Shown here: piece after piece, positions 58,802 to 64,000 of the stretch | Numbering within the stretch: the first letter of the stretch is position 1 | Layout: every line of letters begins with the position of its first letter | Assembly: GCA_016292635.1 (NCBI GenBank) | Contig: JAEDIC010000001.1 | Span: 1-64,000, forward strand | Reading direction: 5' to 3' | From: Clostridia bacterium | Lineage (GTDB): Bacteria; Bacillota; Clostridia; Christensenellales; CAG-138 | Length of the DNA stretch: 64,000 nucleotides | Program-made: the position numbers and the translations under genes | Notes under the pieces: generated by a model | What the model saw: only the letters and a program-made list of their open reading frames with translations | Databases searched by the model: none | Told to the model about the DNA's origin: nothing

Positions 58802-61005
58802 ATTTCGCCTCTCCTTTTTTCCAGGGCAAGCAGCACCTTGTCCGGCGACGCGGGCAAGTCGGTTATCCATATTCCGGCAGCGTCGTGTATTGCTGCTATG
58901 ACTGCGGGGGCCGCTGCGGTTATGGCCAGCTCTGCAAGACCCTTTGTGTGGATGTAGCCGGCGTCAGCCGGCTTATCAATGAATTTTACGCTGATGTTCG
59001 GAGCGTCTGAAGCGGTCGGAAACAGGTAATCCGAAAAGCCATGCTGCAAAGGCCTTCCGTCTTTTTGCATGAAGTTTTCCATAAGAGCCATTCCCAGACC
59101 CTGTGTAGCCGCGCCCTGCACCTGTCCTTCGGCGCCTGTTTGGTTTATCACGGTGCCGCAATCGCAGACTATGGAAAGATCCAATACGCGAACCATGCCA
59201 GTATCTATATCCACCAATACCTCTGCGCGCTGTATATCGTAGCCGTACTGATTTACCGGATATCCGTGCCCATTATCATCGGGGGCAGATGTGAGCGGCG
59301 GCATATATGAAGCATGAACCTCCATGCCCGCACCCTTTTCCTCAAGCCAGGCAGCCAGCTCAGGCCCGCTTTGCGGGCCGCCTGCCGCGCATATTTTCTC
59401 CTTTAATCTGATGGCAGCGAGATAAGCCGCATTGCCGGTTGTACTTGTCTGACGAGATGCGCCAGACGGACCTCCCTCCGGATACCGGGTGTTAGGCCGG
59501 CAGTACCTTATCCTATCCACAGGATAGCCATTCATTACCCTGGATACAATTAACGACAACGTGGTTTCCAAACCCTGGCCCAGGTCGTTCGCGCAGGTCA
59601 TTATCTCGATTATCCCGCCGGACACAACGCTAAGCTTTACCGTAGATTCATCATTATGACCAAAGTGGAGGTTACAGCCTTGAGACGCCCCGGCGTACCC
59701 TACTCCATAAAGGTAGCGAGGAGATACGGCATCCTTGTGCAAAGGCAATTTACTCACCTTTTCAATACATTCATCATACCTGGCACAGGGTGGAACCAAA
59801 TGCTCCGACAGCGTATGGTCGCCGTCGCGTATAGCGTTGACCGAGCGTATATCGAGCTGGCTCATTCCCAGCCGCTCTGCCGCCATTCCCATCATGCACT
59901 CGTTTGCGAAGGTGATGCCTGTCATTCCCCAGGAGCGCATCGCGCCCATTGCCACGCCGTTTGTGTAGTAGACCTTGGTGTCCACCCTTACATTGGGCAT
60001 ACGATAAGGGCCGCAAGCATTGACCGAAATGAATTTGGCTATATTCTCTCCGTGATGAGAAGAAGATCCGGTATTCAACCGCACCCAGTAATGCGCGCCC
60101 AGTATCCTGCCCTTCTCATCAAAGCCCATACGGACGTCAATTTCCTGTCCATGGCGCTTTGTATGGAATACCATTTCTTCATCCCGATCAATATATACGC
60201 GCACCGAGCGCTTCGCATAGAAAGCTAAAAGAGCAGCATAGGACGCTATCAGCCCATCGTCCTTTCCGCCGAAAGAGCCTCCCATAAAAGGCAGCTCTAC
60301 ATGCACCTTATCCAACGGCATGTTTAATACCGCCGCAAGTATCTCCCGCTCATAAGTAACCGTGTGACAACCCAGGCGAACATCTAATGAACCATCGTCA
60401 TTGAAGCGGGCTATGGCACAGTCGTTTTCCAGGTAACAATGCTCAATCGGCGGAAGAGTAAAGCTGTGCTCCACGCACACCGGAGCGCCGGCAATAGCAT
60501 CGTCTGCGTTGCCCGTAGAGTAATTATACTCTCGCAGCAAGTTGGAGTCCCGCACCATGTCCGGCCGCGCCCTGGGGCTATCCGGCAACACAGCTTCGCT
60601 CAGCTCATACACCGCAGGCAGCTCAACATATTGCACATCCACCGCCTCTGCCGCAGCCCTGGCCTGCTCTTTTGTCTCCGCCGCCACAAGGGCGACGGCA
60701 TCATATGCACCGTATGTCTCCTCATCGCACAGAATGGGCTGATCCATCACGGTTTTTCCAATACGATTCTCCCCGGGAATATCTCCGGCTGTGACCACCG
60801 CGTGAACGCCGTCCATATTACGGGCAGCCGAAACGTCTATCTTCAGTATTCGACACCTTGGCACCGGCGCACGCACTATAACGCCTTCCAGCGTTCCAGG
60901 CCACTTTATGTCACTTACAAACACTGCGGAGCCATCTGCCTTAGGCATGCATGTATGCATATGGGCTCGCATCAGTTCATCGGCAAACAAATCTTTCTGC
61001 TGCAT
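58798..61005 (-). CDS. Molybdenum hydroxylase large (Mo-binding) subunit
   Basis: A 735-residue catalytic subunit of the xanthine dehydrogenase family. The N-terminal hammerhead domain (about 22-140) is followed by the cofactor domains with MGGSFGGKDDGLIASYAAL (about 246-264), GAMRSWGMTGITFANECMMG (about 347-366), DLGQGLETTLSLIVSR and EGQVQGAATQGLGMALMENF. The catalytic Glu is expected in HTKGLAELAITAAAPAV near residue 695, where xanthine dehydrogenases have GEPP. That replacement and the divergent Arg-Ser-Trp-Gly loop argue against purine xanthine as the substrate. It starts 16 bases after the permease gene. Confidence 0.92.
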   Translation of the reverse strand: MQQKDLFADELMRAHMHTCMPKADGSAVFVSDIKWPGTLEGVIVRAPVPRCRILKIDVSAARNMDGVHAVVTAGDIPGENRIGKTVMDQPILCDEETYGAYDAVALVAAETKEQARAAAEAVDVQYVELPAVYELSEAVLPDSPRARPDMVRDSNLLREYNYSTGNADDAIAGAPVCVEHSFTLPPIEHCYLENDCAIARFNDDGSLDVRLGCHTVTYEREILAAVLNMPLDKVHVELPFMGGSFGGKDDGLIASYAALLAFYAKRSVRVYIDRDEEMVFHTKRHGQEIDVRMGFDEKGRILGAHYWVRLNTGSSSHHGENIAKFISVNACGPYRMPNVRVDTKVYYTNGVAMGAMRSWGMTGITFANECMMGMAAERLGMSQLDIRSVNAIRDGDHTLSEHLVPPCARYDECIEKVSKLPLHKDAVSPRYLYGVGYAGASQGCNLHFGHNDESTVKLSVVSGGIIEIMTCANDLGQGLETTLSLIVSRVMNGYPVDRIRYCRPNTRYPEGGPSGASRQTSTTGNAAYLAAIRLKEKICAAGGPQSGPELAAWLEEKGAGMEVHASYMPPLTSAPDDNGHGYPVNQYGYDIQRAEVLVDIDTGMVRVLDLSIVCDCGTVINQTGAEGQVQGAATQGLGMALMENFMQKDGRPLQHGFSDYLFPTASDAPNISVKFIDKPADAGYIHTKGLAELAITAAAPAVIAAIHDAAGIWITDLPASPDKVLLALEKRRGEI

Positions 61006-61021
61006 ATTGACGCTTGTCCTT

Positions 61022-61846
61022 TCATTCCTTCACTCCGCCTGAGGTCAATCCAGATATGATGGATTTCTGTATGAAAATAAACAGGATTATTATAGGAACG
61101 CTGGCTATTACCGAAGTAGTGAGCAGACTCGCATAATCCACAGAAAACTGACCTATGGTAGAAGCTATCTTCGCGGTTATAAGCTGTTTTGAAGTAGAGC
61201 TAATAAAGGTTATAGCAAACAAGTATTCATTCCATGCCATGATAAAAACATAGGTGAATGTTGCCACCAGTCCAGGCAGTGCCATGGGCAACGATATGCG
61301 GAATATGGTTCCCATGCGGGTCAAACCGTCCACCATTCCGCTTTCTTCTACCTGAACGGGAATTGAATCTATAACCGATATGCTGTTCCACACCGCAAAT
61401 GGTAGGTTCAGCATTGTGTTTGCCAGAATTATCGGCACAAAGCTATCATACAGCCCCAGCTTTACCACCCAAACAAATAGAGCTATAGCCAGCAGCAGCG
61501 CCGGGAATGTACGCAAGCACATAAATATGCTCATTAGAAAGCTGCGCCCTTTGAATTCAAACCTGGAAAAACCATAGGCTGTTGTCACAGCTATTACCTC
61601 TGTAAGCAGGGCCGCTGAAAAAGAACAGAGAACGGAGTTTCCTATTGAGCGCATGGACGATGAGTCGCTGAAAACCTTGATATAATTCTCCAGCGTAAAC
61701 TTCTGAGGAAATATAGAGCTTGCAAAGGTGTCTCCGCTTCCTCTGAAAGTATTGATAAGCATCCACAGGTATGGCGTAAACAGCACGGCAACTATCAAAG
61801 TCGCTATAGTATACAGCGCTATTCTCTTTATGGTTTTACTTTTCAT
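61022..61846 (-). CDS. CUT1-type ABC transporter permease (MalG/UgpE-like)
   Basis: A 274-residue permease with six membrane helices and the EAA loop VEESGMVDGLTRMGTIFRIS (about 180-199), followed by LPMALPGLVATFTYVFI. ATG at 61846 is chosen because AAGGAG lies eight bases upstream; a GTG nine bases earlier overlaps that site. It pairs with the next permease and the binding protein. No ATPase gene is in the operon, so a shared MsmK/UgpC-type ATPase elsewhere would power import. Confidence 0.93.
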   Translation of the reverse strand: MKSKTIKRIALYTIATLIVAVLFTPYLWMLINTFRGSGDTFASSIFPQKFTLENYIKVFSDSSSMRSIGNSVLCSFSAALLTEVIAVTTAYGFSRFEFKGRSFLMSIFMCLRTFPALLLAIALFVWVVKLGLYDSFVPIILANTMLNLPFAVWNSISVIDSIPVQVEESGMVDGLTRMGTIFRISLPMALPGLVATFTYVFIMAWNEYLFAITFISSTSKQLITAKIASTIGQFSVDYASLLTTSVIASVPIIILFIFIQKSIISGLTSGGVKE

Positions 61847-61851
61847 ACAGA

Positions 61852-62742
61852 TCACTCCTTGTTCATGCGACGAAGCACCACAACAGAAAACACCACCGCT
61901 ACCAGGAACATTATCACGCCTATTGCCGAAGCTTGGCCGAACTGATAGCTGTTAAACGCAGTACGGTACGCATATGTTGCGAGCACCTCCGTAGAATAAA
62001 GAGGGCCGCCCTCTGTCATTATCCAGGTAAGATCCATATATGTAAACGTCGCGCAGAAATTGAACAGCATCAGCGTAAGAAGGTTATTTTTAAGTATCGG
62101 CAGCGTTATGCGGAAAAACTGCTGTCTTCCGTTAGCGCCGTCTATGATAGCCGCCTCATAAAGATTTTCATTGATTGCCTGCAGCGAGGCTAGCAAGGAA
62201 AGGAAGTAAAACGGCATATACATATACACATTTGTCAAAATAATTGTAAGTAGCGCCGTCTTAGTGCTCCCCAATGGGTCAAACACTATGCTTGAGCACA
62301 GCTTTTGCAGTATTTGGGCAATTGGCCCTATTTGCGGATGCAGCATGACCTTGGCCATTACCGCCACTACTGTGGGAGACAGCGCCCAGGAAACCAGCAC
62401 TATTGTGCGCGTGACACGCAGATAGCGTATATTCAGGCATTTTTGATTCAGAAGCACCGCCAGCGCCAAACCTACAGAAAGGTTCAGCAGCATAACGACT
62501 CCGGCATACACAAAGCTTTGCCCCGTAATCTGCCAGAACCTCGTATTGGAGAATACTTTTATAAAGTTCTCTAAGCCTATAAATGACGGGTCTATTGCTA
62601 TACCTTTTCCCGATGAGAAAAAGGCAAGGTATATAACAAACGCGGCGGGATATACCGCCATTATCATAAAGAAAAGCACACCGGGCGAAGAGAATAGATA
62701 ACCCGCATTTATTTTTTTACCAAATATTCTTATATCCTGCAT
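61852..62742 (-). CDS. CUT1-type ABC transporter permease (MalF/UgpA-like)
   Basis: A 296-residue permease with six predicted helices. The EAA loop is NENLYEAAIIDGANGRQQFF (about 191-210) followed by RITLPILKNN. It encodes the upstream partner of the two-permease channel and lies five bases before the second permease. Members import oligosaccharides, glycerol-phosphates, nucleosides or glycosides. Confidence 0.93.
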   Translation of the reverse strand: MQDIRIFGKKINAGYLFSSPGVLFFMIMAVYPAAFVIYLAFFSSGKGIAIDPSFIGLENFIKVFSNTRFWQITGQSFVYAGVVMLLNLSVGLALAVLLNQKCLNIRYLRVTRTIVLVSWALSPTVVAVMAKVMLHPQIGPIAQILQKLCSSIVFDPLGSTKTALLTIILTNVYMYMPFYFLSLLASLQAINENLYEAAIIDGANGRQQFFRITLPILKNNLLTLMLFNFCATFTYMDLTWIMTEGGPLYSTEVLATYAYRTAFNSYQFGQASAIGVIMFLVAVVFSVVVLRRMNKE

Positions 62743-62814
62743 ATTTTGTAAAACCTCAATTTTCGTCTGGCGGCTTTTGTTCGCCTATGGACATTTGGGA
62801 ATCAAGTTCAATTT

Positions 62815-62844
62815 TGCGGGGCGCTTTTTGCAGAGCGCCCCGCA
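62815..62844 (-). promoter_or_regulatory. Intercistronic hairpin between binding protein and permease genes
   Basis: TGCGGGGCGCT / AGCGCCCCGCA, an 11-base perfect stem, 20 bases after the binding-protein stop. It probably protects the upstream mRNA or partly terminates, raising binding-protein levels over permeases. Confidence 0.78.
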
Positions 62845-62864
62845 GACCAGTTTAGCTAAAGATA

Positions 62865-64000
62865 TTAGCCGCCATAGTACTCGTCAAGTATAACGTTCCA
62901 CTCCTCGGCCATAGCATTCAGGGCAGCCATAGGCTCCATCTCACCCATGTATACAGCCTGGATATATCCACGCATTATGGAGTTGAGCGCATCGGAATCA
63001 GGATAATGATTGGCTACTATAGTACCGGGATCCCTCAGCTGCTGCAGCTTCATCTTATAATCCTGAGTATTGTAGTAATCCGTATCGGCAGTCTCAGACA
63101 GAGGAGATACCTGACCGAACTGCTCGCACCAGTAATTGAGGGAGTCATCGCTGGTCATGAATTCAATGAATCGCCAAGCGGCTTCCTTGTTGTCGCTCTT
63201 GGAAGACATACCGAGAGCGGTGCCGCCCGCCAGGGAACCGGAAGTGACGCCAGTGGGCATGGGCAGGGCAACTATCTCATAGTTATCGCCGGCCTTCTGC
63301 TGGATGGTGCTCTGGAACCAGGGGCCATCAGAGAACAGCGCCAGCTTGCCGGAGGCCATCAGCTCGCCCTGCTGATCCACGTTGGTAGAAGCGATGCTGG
63401 GAGGAATTATGCCAGCATCTATCATGGACAGGATATACTCGAACGCAGCCACGCCTGCCTCATTATTGAAGGCGGCCTTATTGTTTTCGTCTATGAGCTC
63501 GCAGCCGGCCTGCAACAGCACGGACTGGAACTGCCATTCTGTACCGGTGTCACTGGAGTCGCCACAGATGGAGTAGCCGTACACGCCGTTTGCAGGGTCA
63601 GTCAGCTGCTCGGCTATTGCATAGAACTCGTTCCAAGTCCAGCCATCGTAAGGCAGTTCTATGCCCGCCTGCTCAAACAGTGTGGCATTAGCAAACATTA
63701 CGGAGCAACCACTGCGGTAAGGTATGGCATAAATGTGGCCTTCCCACTCGCCGTAGCCTTGGCCGGCCTCAGTGAAGCGGGACTTGAAGCTATCTATGTC
63801 TATGAATTCATCCAGCTCTGCAGCCAGGCCGTTTGTTGCTGCGGATATGGTCCAGAAGGTCATATAAACATCAGGCGCTGCATTTGCCTCGGTTTGCAGA
63901 ACAAGCTGATCATAAGTATCGTTTGCAGCTACTTCGTTTACCTCAACCTTTATGTCGGGGTTTTCCTCCTCGAATTTCTCAATCAGAGTGTACATGCACT
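62865..64000 (-). CDS. ABC transporter extracellular solute-binding protein, partial
   Basis: At least 378 residues of a family 1 (CUT1) solute-binding protein; the N-terminus with signal peptide lies beyond the window edge. Recognisable parts are FEEENPDIKVEVNEV, APDVYMTFWTISAATNGLAA, GYGEWEGHIYAIPYRSG, YDGWTWNEFYAIAEQLTDPA and EAAWRFIEFMTSDDS. It captures the imported substrate outside the membrane and should be the first or an early gene of the operon running down to 53945. Confidence 0.92.
   Translation of the reverse strand, partial: CMYTLIEKFEEENPDIKVEVNEVAANDTYDQLVLQTEANAAPDVYMTFWTISAATNGLAAELDEFIDIDSFKSRFTEAGQGYGEWEGHIYAIPYRSGCSVMFANATLFEQAGIELPYDGWTWNEFYAIAEQLTDPANGVYGYSICGDSSDTGTEWQFQSVLLQAGCELIDENNKAAFNNEAGVAAFEYILSMIDAGIIPPSIASTNVDQQGELMASGKLALFSDGPWFQSTIQQKAGDNYEIVALPMPTGVTSGSLAGGTALGMSSKSDNKEAAWRFIEFMTSDDSLNYWCEQFGQVSPLSETADTDYYNTQDYKMKLQQLRDPGTIVANHYPDSDALNSIMRGYIQAVYMGEMEPMAALNAMAEEWNVILDEYYGG

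Noticed and set aside
58798..61005. Naming the Mo enzyme xanthine dehydrogenase (xdhA)
   Set aside because: The GEPP segment and the Arg-Gly-Phe-Gly-type loop expected of xanthine dehydrogenases are replaced; only the family is supported.
1..64000. rRNA, tRNA, insertion sequence, prophage or integrase
   Set aside because: I looked for the CCA-type acceptor ends, GTTCRANNC arms, transposase DDE or integrase motifs and found none I could support by eye; a tRNA scan would settle the tRNA question.

Overview
The window reads as a chromosome segment of an endospore-forming, anaerobic, GC-rich Firmicute, probably an uncultured gut Clostridia lineage. The grounds are spoIID, sigH and cwlD-type sporulation genes, a T-box leader on metG, an L10 leader, FloA/NfeD, an NADH-linked formate dehydrogenase, NfnAB, and abundant short hairpin-forming intergenic repeats. 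I see no rRNA, tRNA, CRISPR array, insertion sequence or prophage. The species cannot be named from sequence alone.

Layout. 1-5.4 kb: an AT-rich SnoaL-like gene, a NfeD/zinc-ribbon/flotillin operon, an Asp-rich membrane protein and spoIID. 5.5-23 kb is informational core: metG (T-box), a sortase, argS, serS, the block cwlD-mrnC-rlmB-sigH, the block rpmG-secE-nusG-rplKAJL, a membrane-anchored solute-binding protein and a short alaS. 23-28.6 kb: a DUF695/RraB-like protein, DegV, XpaC-TelA, a NudC-like Nudix enzyme and an AlbA_2 protein.

28.8-46.8 kb is a molybdenum/tungsten cofactor and formate dehydrogenase island. It carries moeA, a moeA-periplasmic-binding-domain fusion, NuoE/NuoF-like subunits, and (minus strand) fdhA-mobA-fdhD-DUF1576 transporter. 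Then come MOSC-moaA-moaC-mogA/MOSC and a tungstate-type ABC transporter (tupABC). The TupA homologue appears circularly permuted. The moa operon has a clear promoter, a structured leader resembling a Moco riboswitch, and an intrinsic terminator before the first gene. NfnAB (47.4-49.6 kb) links NADH, NADPH and ferredoxin pools and fits the same redox economy.

49.6-53.6 kb: an SDR pseudogene, a secreted protein and an M14 zinc-peptidase lipoprotein. 53.9-64 kb: one long minus-strand operon, cut by the window edge. It encodes a CUT1-type ABC importer, a three-subunit molybdenum hydroxylase of the xanthine dehydrogenase family, an FGGY sugar kinase, an eIF2B/MtnA-type isomerase homologue and an M29 aminopeptidase. 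This looks like an uncharacterised catabolic pathway whose hydroxylase would depend on the cofactor island.

Three genes (sortase, mrnC, solute-binding protein) have a well-formed promoter -10 box only 6-7 bases before the start codon and no Shine-Dalgarno, suggesting leaderless mRNAs. At least three families of short intergenic repeats recur across the window.
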